Positions 1-9,306 of a stretch of 64,000 nucleotides of DNA are shown in pieces; the first letter of the stretch is position 1, and the number at the start of each line of letters is the position of its first letter. The stretch covers positions 558,001 to 622,000 of the forward strand of contig NZ_JAGGJU010000001.1 of the NCBI RefSeq assembly GCF_017873095.1. Reading direction: 5' to 3'. The translations under genes were made by a program, and so were the position numbers. This DNA comes from Heterorhizobium halophytocola. Lineage in GTDB: Bacteria; Pseudomonadota; Alphaproteobacteria; Rhizobiales; Rhizobiaceae. The notes below the pieces were generated by a model that was not told the origin of the DNA, made no database searches, and saw nothing but the letters and a program-made list of their open reading frames with translations.

Positions 1-57
1 GAAAATGATACGCTTGTTGGCAGCCCAATAGGCATTGGACGATGTGCGGTCCGCCAT
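1..57 (-). CDS. DUF4212 symporter small subunit, N-terminal fragment
   Basis: Only the first 19 codons are inside the window; the gene continues beyond position 1. The translation begins MADRTSSNAYWAANKRIIF. The N-terminal pattern AYW-x-x-N-x-R-I-I is what I know from the short DUF4212 membrane proteins encoded just before an ActP-like sodium:solute symporter. A GGGAG ribosome site precedes the ATG on the minus strand by about 7 bases. The call rests on a short stretch and the partner symporter would lie outside the window. Confidence 0.6.
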   Translation of the reverse strand, partial: MADRTSSNAYWAANKRIIF

Positions 58-446
58 GTGCAACTCCCTCTTTCCTCCAAAACCGGCCCCTCTTGCTTGA
101 GGGACCGTCTCCCCTTCCACCTATGCTCCGCCCGCCCGGTTACGACAGGGCGGGCAGAGATACTGGAGCTTCCCTTCTAGTGAAGTAATCCGGCAGAGAA
201 TACCCTTGCCTTGGTCTAATACGAACAAGTCTTGACGGCATGGATAGTCTGATGGCAGCCTGTGGAATCGACAGCTTTATTTGTGCGACGCACAAATTAG
301 GCCTGAGCGATAGAGTATTTATGAGAAACCGACAAGATGAACCGCGTCCGACCTCATTCCAGGCTGGACGGGAGCGTCGCCAGGCGTCCCGCGGTTCGGA
401 GACGGCGGGACGGGCACTCAGGCAATGGAGAGAACTGTAATGGGGT

Positions 447-480
447 GGAGGAGCGCGACGGGGGGCTGACGCGCTCCTCC
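447..480. other. 11-bp perfect inverted repeat (hairpin)
   Basis: GGAGGAGCGCG at 447-457 and CGCGCTCCTCC at 470-480 are exact reverse complements around a 12-nt loop. Neither strand shows a T-run directly after the stem, so it is not a typical terminator. It may be part of a long 5' leader, an untranslated RNA or a protein-binding site. Confidence 0.45.
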
Positions 481-992
481 CACAGCATCGTGCTTAAACC
501 CACCGTCTGGCATGGGGACTGAGACGGCAGACACGACACTGTGACGATCCTCAGAGAGGATCGATCTGAATTAGGTAGTACCTTACGCGTTTCCGCAATC
601 CTCTTGCTACAGCATCGGCCCGAGAATCGGTATCGTTTTCGGGAAGCATGATGCGTAGTCGACACAGAGGGCCGGAGCGTGTCCTGCGCGTCTTCTCAAA
701 CGCGCCGCGCTCCACGGCAAGACGACGATTGCGCGCGATCGCCGGCGGAATGCCGACAATCCGACAGGAACTCGGGAAAACAGAAAAACCGGAAAAGAGT
801 GTTTTAGGCGCCACACCAGGGCCCTTCACCGAACCGATATGCATGTGGTCAGCAGCATGCAAGCGTCCCCCCATGCCGGTCGCTCCCGAATGCGGGAGCG
901 GCACTTCCGCGCACATCATGTGCTGTCATCCTCTTTCAATCGTCAGCATGCGAAACATCCGCATCGTCTCGCGCGAGACAATTGAGAGTTAC

Positions 993-1035
993 GGCTAAAA
1001 ACTGAAAATTTCGCTAATCGCAAAAGCGGTTAGCG
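993..1035 (-). terminator. probable intrinsic terminator of putA
   Basis: Stem CGCTAATCGC (1012-1021) / GCGGTTAGCG (1026-1035) has a 4-nt AAAA loop and one G-T wobble. On the minus strand it is followed by AAATTTTCAGTTTTT. It lies about 73 bases past the putA stop codon in the right direction. A second hairpin (GTTCAC 1042-1047 / GTGAAC 1054-1059) sits between it and the gene. Confidence 0.6.
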
Positions 1036-1107
1036 TCCATCGTTCACGCGCGAGTGAACCAAAATGATACACGCATGAGGCGCCTGCCGATGGACGTCGC
1101 GCGGCAC

Positions 1108-4100
1108 TCAACCGATGGCCATCAGGCTCGCATTCCCGCCGGCAGCCGTCGTATTGGTGGATATCGAGACTTCCTCGAGGAGCAGGGGAAGGTCGTATCC
1201 GCCTCCACCGGCAAGTTCAGTTGTACTGCGCGCCTGCCCCGGCAACAGCGGGCCGGACAGCGCGCAAATTATTTTTTGTATTTTTTTGACACGCTCCGCA
1301 TCGCCCTCGATCAGCACGCCGGCATGGGGGCCATGGGCCTGCCAGTCGGAGCCGAACCGGATCCGCGCGGCCACCGCCGGAGGCAGGTCAGGCAGAAGGC
1401 CGCGTGCCGCCTCCCCGTCCGCGACGACGCCCCGGTTTCCTGTTGCCAGCACCGCCGCGATCTGGGCTGTGAGACCATCAGCGCTTTCGGGATACAGGAC
1501 AATCGTGCCGCGAGGGCGCAGGTGATAGACATTGCTCTCGCCGACCGGGCCGGGCAGCGTCAGGGTGAGGCCGAGCGGGCAGGTTTCGCCGAGACGGCGC
1601 GCGGCCTCTGCCTTGTCCGCCTCCCCCTTGCCGTCCAGCCAGGTGGCAAACTCGATCAATGCAGGGTCGGTGGTGATCGAAGCAAAGCTCGGCGGCACCG
1701 GCGGTGTTTCGACCAGGCGACCGATATAGAGCGGACCGCCTGCCTTGGGTCCGGTCCCCGACAGACCGTGACCGCCGAAGGGTTGGACGCCGACGATAGC
1801 CCCGATGATGTTGCGGTTGACGTAGATATTGCCGGCATGCACGCGGCTGGTCACGTGAGCGATGGTCTCGTCGAGGCGCGTGTGAATGCCGAAAGTCAGT
1901 CCATAGCCGGTCGCGTTGATGTCGCCGATCAACCGGTCGAGATCCTTGCGGCGATAGCGGACCACATGCAGCACGGGGCCGAAGACTTCCTGCTTCAGGT
2001 CGGCCATGGAATTCAGCTCGATGATCGTCGGAGCAACAAAGGTGCCGCGCGCGGCCGCTTCGGGCAGCGCGATCTGCTCGACCTTCAGACCGGCCGTCCG
2101 CATGGCTTCGATATGACGTTCGATATTGTCACGCGCTTCGGCGGTGATCACCGGGCCGGTATCGACGCGCAGCGCATCGGTCCGACCGATGGTCAGTTCG
2201 TGCAGGGCGCCCTTCAGCATGGTGAGCGTGCGATCGGCGACCTCGTCCTGCAGGCAGAGCACACGCAGCGCCGAGCAGCGCTGACCGGCACTGTCGAAGG
2301 CGGAGGCGATGACATCGGCGACTACCTGTTCGGCGAGCGCCGAGCTGTCGACGATCATCGCGTTCTGCCCGCCGGTTTCGGCGATCAGCGGAATGGGGCG
2401 GCCATTGGCGAGCGTACGGCCGGCGAGGCTTTTCTGGATCAGCCGCGCCACCTCGGTGGAACCTGTGAACATCACGCCGCAGATCCCTTCCGCACCGGTG
2501 AGCGCCGCGCCGACAGCGCCATCGCCGGGCAAAAACTGCAGAGCGCTTTGCGGAACGCCCGCCTCGTGCAGCAGGCGCACAGCCTCAGCCGCGATCAGCG
2601 GCGTCTCTTCGGCAGGCTTGGCAAGCACCGGGTTACCGGCAACCAGGGCAGCGGCAATCTGGCCCGTGAAGATAGCGAGCGGGAAGTTCCAAGGGCTGAT
2701 GCAGACGATCGGCCCGAGCGGCGCATGGGCAGCACCCAGCGTACGGCGCGCCTGTTCCGCGTAATAGCGCAGGAAGTCGACGGCCTCGCGCACCTCGGCG
2801 ATGGCATTCGGCAAGGACTTTCCGGCTTCCCGCATGATCAGGCCGAGCAGCATCGGCATCCGCGCCTCGAAGGCATCCGCCGCCCGGTCGAGGGCCTCGG
2901 CCCGCTCAGCCGGCCGCGTCCCGGCCCATTCGGCTGCAGCGTCAACGGCAAGCGTGACCGCGTTCAACGCCGTCGCGGCATCGGGCTCTTGGACTTCGCC
3001 GACGATGTCGGCATGATCGGCGGGATTGCGCACCGGTCGTGCAGCGCCTTCGGCCGCGCCGTCTGCCAACTGCGGCACGGCTGTCCACGCCTTTGCCGCG
3101 CTCGCCTGCAGCGCCTCCTGCAAAGTGCCGAGCACGTCGTCATTCGAGACGTCCAGCCCCTTGGAATTTCGCCGGCCGGCGCCGTAGAGGCTGGCCGGGG
3201 AGAGGATCAGCTCGTGCTGCGCGCCCGGCACCGGCATCGCCGCCACATCGTCGGCAGGGTCGGTGATCAGCGCTTCGATCGACACCTTCGGGTCACCGAT
3301 GCGGTTGACGAAGGAGGAATTGGCGCCGTTTTCCAGCAGGCGGCGGACGAGATAGGCCAGCAGCGTCTCATGGGTGCCGACCGGCGCATAGATGCGGCAG
3401 GGTCGGTCGAGCTTGCCCTTGCCGACCACCTCGGAATAGAGCGGCTCGCCCATGCCGTGCAGGCACTGGAACTCGTAGTCGCCGACGGAGAAATCCGCTC
3501 CGGCGAGATGGTAGATCGTCGACAGCGTCTGGGCATTGTGCGAGGCGAATTGCGGGAAAACCGCATCGCGCGCATTAAGCAACTTGCGGGCACAGGCAAT
3601 GTAGGAAAGGTCGGTATGGACCTTGCGGGTGAAGACCGGAAAGTCTTCGAGACCATCGACCTGGGCGCGCTTGATCTCGGCATCCCAGTAGGCGCCCTTG
3701 ACCAGCCGCACCATGATGCGGCGGTGCGAGCGGCGGGCGAGATCGATGATATAGTCGAGCACGAAGGGGCAGCGCCGACCATAAGCCTGGACGACGAAAC
3801 CGAGGCCGTTCCAGCCGGCGAGATCCGGGTCGAGGCTCAGTTCCTCCAGCAAGTCGAGCGACAGCTCCAGCCGATCCTGCTCTTCGGCATCGATATTGAG
3901 GCCGATGTCGTACCCCTTGGCGAGCAGCGCCAGGGACTTCACCCGCGGCAGGAGTTCCGCCATGACCCGCTCGACCTGCGAGCGGACATAGCGCGGGTGC
4001 AGGGCCGAGAGCTTGATCGAGATGCCCGGCCCCTCATAGATGCCGCGGCCGGCCGCGGCCTTGCCGATCGCATGGATGGCGTTCTCGTAGTCGCGGTAGT

Positions 4101-4821
4101 AGCGTGCCGCATCGGCCGCCGTGGTCGCGGCCTCGCCGAGCATGTCGTAGGAATAGCGAAAGCCGATCGCCTCCATCTCCTTGGCGCGCTTCAGCGCCTC
4201 GGCAATGGTCTCGCCGGTGACGAACTGCTCGCCCATCATCCGCATCGCCATGTCGACGCCGCGCCGGATGACCGGTTCGCCGCAGCGGGCGATCAGGCGG
4301 GTGAGCGCGGCCGAGAGGCTGCGGTCGTTGACGGTCGAGGTCAGCCGACCGGTGACGACGAGCCCCCAGGTCGCGGCATTGACGAAAAGCGAGCGGCCGC
4401 CACCCAGATGCGATTTCCAGTCGCCCTCGGAAATCTTGTCGCGGATCAGCGCGTCGCGCGTCGCGGTGTCGGGAATGCGCAGCAACGCCTCGGCGAGACA
4501 CATCAGCGCCACCCCCTCCTGGCTGGACAGCGCATATTCATGCACGAGCCCTTCGACCGGCGACCCCTTGGGCTTGCGGCGCAGGGCCTTGATCAGCTTT
4601 CTGCCGGTATCGGCAATGGACTGGCGCGTGCTTTCGGAAAGGGTGGCGGCAGTCAGAAGCGGCGCGATGCATGCCTCTTCCGGACGGCGATAGGCCGCGG
4701 TGATCGCCGCGCGCAGGCTGGTGCGCTCATGCGGTGTCGAGGTGAAGCGGGCAAACGGCGCGCCATCGGAGGTCGAAGGATCGGTAATGGGGGCATTCGA
4801 AAGGGCATTCGCGGTCATCAT
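1108..4821 (-). CDS. putA: bifunctional proline dehydrogenase / P5C dehydrogenase PutA
   Basis: PutA oxidises proline to glutamate in two steps: FAD-dependent proline dehydrogenase, then NAD-dependent 1-pyrroline-5-carboxylate dehydrogenase. The 1237-aa product shows the proline dehydrogenase barrel in its first ~500 residues, then an aldehyde dehydrogenase domain with PWNFPLAIFTGQ and the catalytic cysteine motif SAGQRCSALRVL, then the C-terminal extension of long PutAs. There is no ribbon-helix-helix DNA-binding N-terminus, so this trifunctional role is missing, as usual in rhizobia. I chose the start MMTANALSN at 4821 because GAAGGTG precedes it; an in-frame ATG 44 codons upstream has no such support and codes for atypical sequence. 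It is divergent from an Lrp-family gene that is very probably its regulator. Confidence 0.96.
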   Translation of the reverse strand: MMTANALSNAPITDPSTSDGAPFARFTSTPHERTSLRAAITAAYRRPEEACIAPLLTAATLSESTRQSIADTGRKLIKALRRKPKGSPVEGLVHEYALSSQEGVALMCLAEALLRIPDTATRDALIRDKISEGDWKSHLGGGRSLFVNAATWGLVVTGRLTSTVNDRSLSAALTRLIARCGEPVIRRGVDMAMRMMGEQFVTGETIAEALKRAKEMEAIGFRYSYDMLGEAATTAADAARYYRDYENAIHAIGKAAAGRGIYEGPGISIKLSALHPRYVRSQVERVMAELLPRVKSLALLAKGYDIGLNIDAEEQDRLELSLDLLEELSLDPDLAGWNGLGFVVQAYGRRCPFVLDYIIDLARRSHRRIMVRLVKGAYWDAEIKRAQVDGLEDFPVFTRKVHTDLSYIACARKLLNARDAVFPQFASHNAQTLSTIYHLAGADFSVGDYEFQCLHGMGEPLYSEVVGKGKLDRPCRIYAPVGTHETLLAYLVRRLLENGANSSFVNRIGDPKVSIEALITDPADDVAAMPVPGAQHELILSPASLYGAGRRNSKGLDVSNDDVLGTLQEALQASAAKAWTAVPQLADGAAEGAARPVRNPADHADIVGEVQEPDAATALNAVTLAVDAAAEWAGTRPAERAEALDRAADAFEARMPMLLGLIMREAGKSLPNAIAEVREAVDFLRYYAEQARRTLGAAHAPLGPIVCISPWNFPLAIFTGQIAAALVAGNPVLAKPAEETPLIAAEAVRLLHEAGVPQSALQFLPGDGAVGAALTGAEGICGVMFTGSTEVARLIQKSLAGRTLANGRPIPLIAETGGQNAMIVDSSALAEQVVADVIASAFDSAGQRCSALRVLCLQDEVADRTLTMLKGALHELTIGRTDALRVDTGPVITAEARDNIERHIEAMRTAGLKVEQIALPEAAARGTFVAPTIIELNSMADLKQEVFGPVLHVVRYRRKDLDRLIGDINATGYGLTFGIHTRLDETIAHVTSRVHAGNIYVNRNIIGAIVGVQPFGGHGLSGTGPKAGGPLYIGRLVETPPVPPSFASITTDPALIEFATWLDGKGEADKAEAARRLGETCPLGLTLTLPGPVGESNVYHLRPRGTIVLYPESADGLTAQIAAVLATGNRGVVADGEAARGLLPDLPPAVAARIRFGSDWQAHGPHAGVLIEGDAERVKKIQKIICALSGPLLPGQARSTTELAGGGGYDLPLLLEEVSISTNTTAAGGNASLMAIG

Positions 4822-5045
4822 GGCACCTTCACACTTCGAAGCCGCGGGTGGCACGAACCTATCCTGCGGCCGGAGCTCTTGGCCCCTTTGCTTCAACGTT
4901 GCCGGTCGGGGCCATTGTTGCGCTTTGCGCCGCCCGACACAATCGCCCGGCAATCTAGCGCAACTCTTGAGGTCGGGATGGACTTGTTTTCGCCCGTAGA
5001 AAGACTTTAATACCTTTGTTTGGACTCCAGGAAGAGAAACCGCCT

Positions 5046-5513
5046 ATGTCACCCCCCTCCGTCAGTGAAATAGACGCCTTCGACAGAAAGATCATCGAGA
5101 TCCTGCGCGACGACGGACGCATCTCGATCACCGATCTGGCGGCGCGGATCGGACTTTCGAAGACGCCCTGCCAAGTCCGGTTGAAGCGGCTGATCGACAG
5201 CGGCTTCATCGAGGGCTTCAAGGCGGTGGTCAATCCGGAACGCTTGGGCCTCGATCACGTCGCCTTCGCCGAGGTGAAACTGTCGGATACGCGCGAGGAG
5301 GCGCTGCGCGCCTTCGATGCGGCAGTCAAGAAGATCCCCGAGATCGAGGAGTGCCACATGATCGCGGGCCGTTTCGACTATCTGCTGAAGGTGAGAACCA
5401 CGAATATCCGGCGCTATCGGCACGTGCTGGGCGAGAAGATCTCCAGCCTGCCCTATGTGGCCAATACCTCGACCAATGTGGTGATGCAGTCGATCAAGGA
5501 GAACTTCGCCTGA
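5046..5513 (+). CDS. putR: Lrp/AsnC-family regulator, probable PutR
   Basis: The 155-aa protein has an N-terminal AsnC-type helix-turn-helix (DRKIIEILRDDGRISITDLA, then GLSKTPCQVRLKRL) and a C-terminal RAM ligand-binding domain. In alphaproteobacteria an Lrp-like PutR encoded divergently from putA activates it in response to proline; that is the likely role here, inferred from position. The start MSPPSVSE at 5046 follows GGAAGAGA by about 10 bases and is preferred over an upstream ATG at 5016. The 224-bp gap 4822-5045 must hold both promoters and the PutR sites. Confidence 0.9.
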   Translation: MSPPSVSEIDAFDRKIIEILRDDGRISITDLAARIGLSKTPCQVRLKRLIDSGFIEGFKAVVNPERLGLDHVAFAEVKLSDTREEALRAFDAAVKKIPEIEECHMIAGRFDYLLKVRTTNIRRYRHVLGEKISSLPYVANTSTNVVMQSIKENFA

Positions 5514-5591
5514 GGCGAGTGCTCAGGCGGTCGCACGGGCCTTCGGGCACGCACGGCCGCCTGTCATCACGGCCAGGTCAGAGACAACGCT

Positions 5592-6647
5592 TCACCTCGG
5601 GAAGACCAGGCCGTCGAACAGTTTGCGGGCGGTGCGGACATTGCCCGCACCCTTCACCGTGCCGTCGTCGCCCATGTCGACGAAAACCTCCATCATGCCG
5701 GTCGGGTGCTCGACCTGATAGCGTCCATCCGCCGGCTGCACCGCAAGAGCTGCTGCCGGACTGCCGTCGATTCGGGTTGCGGTTGCAACCGTGATGGCGG
5801 CAAAGACGCCGACGGATGCGTGCACGCGGTGCGGGATGAAGCTGCGGGTCGAGATTGCCCCGCCGTTCTTCGGCGCCGAGACCAGGAACATCTTCGGGAC
5901 CGAGGCTTCCTTCACGTCGCCGAGATTCATCATCGGTCCGGCCTTCAGCCTGATCGCCTCGACCTTCTCCTTCAGCGCGGCGTTGCCCTCCAGATCCTCG
6001 CGGCTTTCATCGCCCGTCAGACCGAAGTCGGAGGCGCGCATGACGATGCAGGGCATGCCGTTGTCGATCAGCGTCGCCTCGACGCCGTCGATGACGTCGA
6101 CCGCATTGCCGGTCGGCAGAAGCTGACCGCACATCGATCCCGCAATGTTCATGAAGGTCAAGGGCACGGACGCGTGGGCGCCCGGCACGCCGGCAATCTC
6201 GGTGCTGCCGGCATAGGATACCTTGCCGCCGGGCGTCTGGATCTTGGCAAGCGCGATCTCGCCGGTATTGACCATGTGGATGCGCACATCCGTCTCTTCG
6301 CCCGCCACTGCAACGAGACCGCGCTCGATGGCGGCCGGGCCGACGCCGGCCAAGATATTGCCGCAGCCCTGCGCCCCGCTGACGAGCGCCTGGTCGACGA
6401 AGACCTGCAGGAAGAGATAGTCGACGTCGGCATCGTCCCGGGTCGATGCGGAAAGGACCGCGACCTTGGATGTCAGCGGGTCCGCGCCACCGATGCCGTC
6501 GATCTGGCGCGGATCGGGCGAGCCCATGATCCGTAGCAGCAGGTCGTCCCGCGCCGCCTCGTCCGATGGCAGGTCTCCTGCCAGGAAATAGGCGCCCTTG
6601 GATGTGCCGCCGCGCATCCAGAGGCAGCGGACACCATCCTCAGACAT
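5592..6647 (-). CDS. galD: 4-oxalomesaconate tautomerase GalD (PrpF family)
   Basis: A 351-aa PrpF/AcnD-accessory-fold isomerase with the early motif [16 protein letters not shown] and [15 protein letters not shown]. Members sitting next to galB and galC, as here, interconvert the keto and enol tautomers of 4-oxalomesaconate in gallate-type aromatic degradation. Its start overlaps the end of galC by 8 bases, so the two are translationally coupled in the four-gene minus-strand operon galB-dioxygenase-galC-galD. An alternative would be a methylaconitate isomerase, but the neighbours argue against the methylcitrate cycle. Confidence 0.85.
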   Translation of the reverse strand: MSEDGVRCLWMRGGTSKGAYFLAGDLPSDEAARDDLLLRIMGSPDPRQIDGIGGADPLTSKVAVLSASTRDDADVDYLFLQVFVDQALVSGAQGCGNILAGVGPAAIERGLVAVAGEETDVRIHMVNTGEIALAKIQTPGGKVSYAGSTEIAGVPGAHASVPLTFMNIAGSMCGQLLPTGNAVDVIDGVEATLIDNGMPCIVMRASDFGLTGDESREDLEGNAALKEKVEAIRLKAGPMMNLGDVKEASVPKMFLVSAPKNGGAISTRSFIPHRVHASVGVFAAITVATATRIDGSPAAALAVQPADGRYQVEHPTGMMEVFVDMGDDGTVKGAGNVRTARKLFDGLVFPR

Positions 6648-7311
6648 ATTTCAGCCCCTTCTCTGCGAGCCTTAGCCGCATGTCGTAAATATCGAGGCCG
6701 AGCTCGCCGGCGGCGAGCCGCACGCGCTTGGCTTCCTCTGCCGCCAGACGTTTCTCGGCGGCGGCCACCACCGTCTCGACATCGGCGCGCTTGACCACGC
6801 AGACACCGTCGTCATCGGCGACGATCACGTCGCCGGCCTCGATTGCGGCGCCGGCGCAGACGATCGGCACATTGACCGAACCCAGCGTTTCCTTGATCGT
6901 GCCCTGCGCCGAGATCGCCCGGGACCAGACGGGGAAATTCATTGCCGTCAGGTCGCGGATATCGCGCACGCCTGCGTCGATGACGAGGCCACGGCAACCG
7001 CGCGCCTGCGCGGAAGTGGCCAGCAGATCGCCGAAATAGCCATTGTCCGACGGGCTGGTCGGCGACAGCACGAGAATGTCGCCATCCTGCAACTGCTCGA
7101 TTGCCACATGCACCATCCAGTTGTCGCCGGGTGCTGCCGAGATGGTCACGGCGGACCCGGCAATCTGGGCACCGGTATAGATCGGTCGCATATAGCTCTG
7201 CAGCAGGCCGGTGCGCCCCTGCGCCTCGTGGACGGTGGCGACGCCGGCCTTTGCCAGCCGCTCGATCAAGCCCTTGTCGGCACGCGGAATGTTCTGGACG
7301 ACGACTGGCAT
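6640..7311 (-). CDS. galC: 4-carboxy-4-hydroxy-2-oxoadipate aldolase GalC (RraA-like)
   Basis: The 223-aa product belongs to the RraA/HMG-CHA aldolase fold, with [20 protein letters not shown] followed by the DAGVRD motif, whose Arg-Asp pair supports substrate and Mg2+ binding in the family. The enzyme splits 4-carboxy-4-hydroxy-2-oxoadipate into pyruvate and oxaloacetate, the last step of the gallate/protocatechuate 4,5-cleavage route. AAGGAG stands 7 bases before the ATG at 7311, which also begins the conserved sequence [12 protein letters not shown]; an ATG seven codons upstream is less likely. One base separates it from the dioxygenase stop codon. Confidence 0.88.
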   Translation of the reverse strand: MPVVVQNIPRADKGLIERLAKAGVATVHEAQGRTGLLQSYMRPIYTGAQIAGSAVTISAAPGDNWMVHVAIEQLQDGDILVLSPTSPSDNGYFGDLLATSAQARGCRGLVIDAGVRDIRDLTAMNFPVWSRAISAQGTIKETLGSVNVPIVCAGAAIEAGDVIVADDDGVCVVKRADVETVVAAAEKRLAAEEAKRVRLAAGELGLDIYDMRLRLAEKGLKYV

Positions 7312-7312
7312 A

Positions 7313-8275
7313 TCAATGCTCCTTCTTTGCAACGGGGGGCGTGCCGTGGGTGTGGAACGACTCGATGGTCTTCAGGCCCCAGGCCTGCCCCCTCTTTCTC
7401 TCGGTTTCGGTCCAGGTGACCGTCTCCCAGTCCGGTGCGAGGATCAGCCGCGCGCCGGAATTGGCAAGCTCGACGCGGTTGCCGGCAGGCTCCCAGACAT
7501 AGAGGAAGAAGGTGCCCTGCACCGCATGCTTGTGCGGCCCGGTCTCGATATGCACGCCGTTTTCCAGGAAGATATCGGCCGCGCGCAAAATGTCCTCGCG
7601 CTGGTCGCAGGCATAGGTCACGTGATGGAAGCGACCATGCCCGCCGCCGTGCTCCTCGGTGCAGGCCAGGTCATAGGTCTTGTTGTTGATGGTGAACCAG
7701 CAGCCGCCGAGCCGCCCGTTGTCGAGCCGGATCTGTTCGGTCACGCGACTGCCAAGGCAGGTCTGCATGAAGTCGCGAAAGACGCTGACATCGGAAGACA
7801 GCAGGTTCAGGTGATCGATCCGGCGGGGGCTGGCGCCCTGGCCGTGGTAACGGCTGGCATTGTTCTTCAATGCCGACCGATCCCGGTCATCGGGCGTATA
7901 GCGAACGGTGTCCCAGTAGATCTCGAAGACATGGCCGAACGGATCCTCGAAGCGGAACGCCCGGCCATGGCCGAGATCGCCCTCGACCCAGCCGATCACC
8001 GTGTAGGAGCTCGCTTCGATCGCCGCCACCCGCCGCATCAGCGCTGCCTCCGACGAGGCACGATAGGCGATGTGCCCGACGCCCGTCGTGTGGTGACGCG
8101 TCAGCTTCAGCGTGTGGAACTCGTAGTCGTCCCAGGCCCGCAGATAGGCAGATGTCTCATCCTGCCCGGACAGCTTCAGCCCGTAGACGCGGGTGAAGAA
8201 ATCCAGGCTCTCCTCGAACTTGTCCGTGTACACCTCGACATGGCCGAGATGCCCGATATCGAAACAGGGTTCCAT
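7313..8275 (-). CDS. type I extradiol (VOC-fold) ring-cleavage dioxygenase
   Basis: A 320-aa two-domain vicinal-oxygen-chelate protein of the catechol 2,3-dioxygenase (XylE) type. The likely Fe(II) ligands are His155 in RIDHLNL, His217 or 218 in RFHHVTYAC and Glu269 in GNRVEL, at nearly the same positions as in XylE. Preceded by GGAGGAGA. Within galB-galC-galD it takes the place where a gallate pathway needs its ring-opening enzyme. The gallate dioxygenase GalA known from Pseudomonas is an unrelated LigB-type enzyme, so the exact substrate here (gallate, protocatechuate or another carboxylated catechol) is an open question. Function as an extradiol dioxygenase is well supported; substrate is inferred. 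Confidence 0.85.
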   Translation of the reverse strand: MEPCFDIGHLGHVEVYTDKFEESLDFFTRVYGLKLSGQDETSAYLRAWDDYEFHTLKLTRHHTTGVGHIAYRASSEAALMRRVAAIEASSYTVIGWVEGDLGHGRAFRFEDPFGHVFEIYWDTVRYTPDDRDRSALKNNASRYHGQGASPRRIDHLNLLSSDVSVFRDFMQTCLGSRVTEQIRLDNGRLGGCWFTINNKTYDLACTEEHGGGHGRFHHVTYACDQREDILRAADIFLENGVHIETGPHKHAVQGTFFLYVWEPAGNRVELANSGARLILAPDWETVTWTETERKRGQAWGLKTIESFHTHGTPPVAKKEH

Positions 8276-8302
8276 GTTCGTCTCTCCTCCCTCCCCGCGA
8301 GT

Positions 8303-9034
8303 TTACAGCTCGTCGAGGGTCCGCGGGAAGATCGACTGGAAGCCCTCGGCATATTTGCAATCGCGCCCGCCGGACTGGCCACCGGAATTGCGCTTGAAGT
8401 GGTTGGCGCGCTGCTGGGCGACACGCTCGTAGTATTCCCACAGATGCACCTGGCCGTTCATGCATTCCATCGCGGCGCGCTTCTTGTCCCATACCGGGGT
8501 GATGTCGAGGAAACTGTCCGGCTTCCAGCCCATCTGCTCGGTCTGGTGCGGCTCGAACAGGTAGAGCTGCGGTGCACCGAGCACCTTCTCGCCGGGGTTA
8601 TGCCCCCAGGCCTGCGCCACCATGCGTGCTTCGAGCGCGATCTGCGTCGTGTACATGTGGTCGGTGTTGTAGGGATCGTACTGGCTGTGGCTGAGCATGA
8701 AGCGCGGCTGGACCTTGCGGATCAGGTCGACCAGCTTGAACTTGTCTTCCTTTTCGAGAACCAGCGGATAGTCGCCGAGATCGAAGCAGACGAGTTCCTT
8801 GACGCCAAGCACCTCGGCTGCCTTTTCGGCTTCCTCGCGGCGGATCGCCTTGACCTCGTCGAGCCCCTTGCCTTCCTTCCACAGACGGGCACTTTCGCCG
8901 CGTTCGCCGAAGGACAGGCAGGCCACGGTCACATCATAGCCCAGCTCGGCATGGGCGGCGATCGCACCACCACAGCGCCAGACGAAATCGGCAGCGTGGG
9001 CGCTGATCACCAGCGCGGTTTTCTTGTCAGCCAT
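8303..9034 (-). CDS. galB: 4-oxalomesaconate hydratase GalB (PIG-L fold)
   Basis: The 243-aa protein has the PIG-L/LmbE de-N-acetylase fold, with the altered metal motif SAHAADFVWRCGG near residue 11 in place of the AHPDD of deacetylases, and HSQYDPYNTDHMYT in the middle. This variant is characteristic of GalB, a Zn-dependent hydratase that adds water to 4-oxalomesaconate to give 4-carboxy-4-hydroxy-2-oxoadipate. It is the first gene of the minus-strand operon, with AGGAGG 6 bases before its ATG. The neighbours GalC and GalD use its product and make its substrate. Confidence 0.87.
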   Translation of the reverse strand: MADKKTALVISAHAADFVWRCGGAIAAHAELGYDVTVACLSFGERGESARLWKEGKGLDEVKAIRREEAEKAAEVLGVKELVCFDLGDYPLVLEKEDKFKLVDLIRKVQPRFMLSHSQYDPYNTDHMYTTQIALEARMVAQAWGHNPGEKVLGAPQLYLFEPHQTEQMGWKPDSFLDITPVWDKKRAAMECMNGQVHLWEYYERVAQQRANHFKRNSGGQSGGRDCKYAEGFQSIFPRTLDEL

Positions 9035-9306
9035 GGGTATCCTCCTGAATTTTCGTTTTCACCAATTGGTCAGGTTCTACCAGATTTTTCAATTTGGATT
9101 GCTGGCACGGTCATAAGTTATTGCTATAACGAAGACCGAAACCAGCTGGCGCGATTGCCGCGCACCACGCTCGCACGACTGGAAATGCGGGCGTTTCATT
9201 GACCGCTAGTCCGACAGCCGCGACACCGCCGAAAGTGCAATCATGAACCTCCGCGAACCTGCAGGAATTGCAATCGAGACCTTTGCCGCAGCCGGTGCAG
9301 GCCAGC
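9035..9306. promoter_or_regulatory. divergent control region galB / LysR
   Basis: The 272-bp gap between the divergent galB operon and its LysR-type regulator is AT-rich next to galB. It contains the palindrome ACCAATTGGT (9061-9070) and the inverted repeat GTTAT-tgct-ATAAC (9117-9130), which is compatible with a LysR box. The heptamer TGCTATA inside it recurs (minus strand) in front of the TRAP transporter operon near 10537-10543, so both may be targets of the same regulator. This is pattern reading only. Confidence 0.4.

Larger units (their letters stand above)
58..1107. other. 1-kb intergenic region with several perfect hairpins
   Basis: No convincing gene is present; the open frames here are short, resemble nothing I recognise and lack good ribosome sites. 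The region holds perfect inverted repeats at 447-457/470-480 (11-bp arms), 545-552/556-563 (8-bp arms), 881-888/893-900 (8-bp arms), 910-922 (6-bp arms) and a 14-bp palindrome at 966-979, plus the putative putA terminator at its right end. It must also carry the promoter of the gene leaving at the left edge. Confidence 0.6.

Noticed and set aside
551..919. A 122-codon open frame in the left intergenic region
   Set aside because: No ribosome site, no recognisable motif, and it overlaps other equally poor frames on both strands; the region is better explained as structured non-coding DNA.
1054..5010. A 1318-codon open frame antisense to putA
   Set aside because: It overlaps almost exactly the unambiguous putA gene; in GC-rich DNA the opposite frame often lacks stops. 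Its translation shows no recognisable domain and is rich in Arg/Gly/Asp/Gln as expected for an antisense shadow.
7211..9202. A 663-codon plus-strand open frame across the gal genes
   Set aside because: It covers three well-supported minus-strand genes (galC end, dioxygenase, galB) and has no protein-like features of its own.
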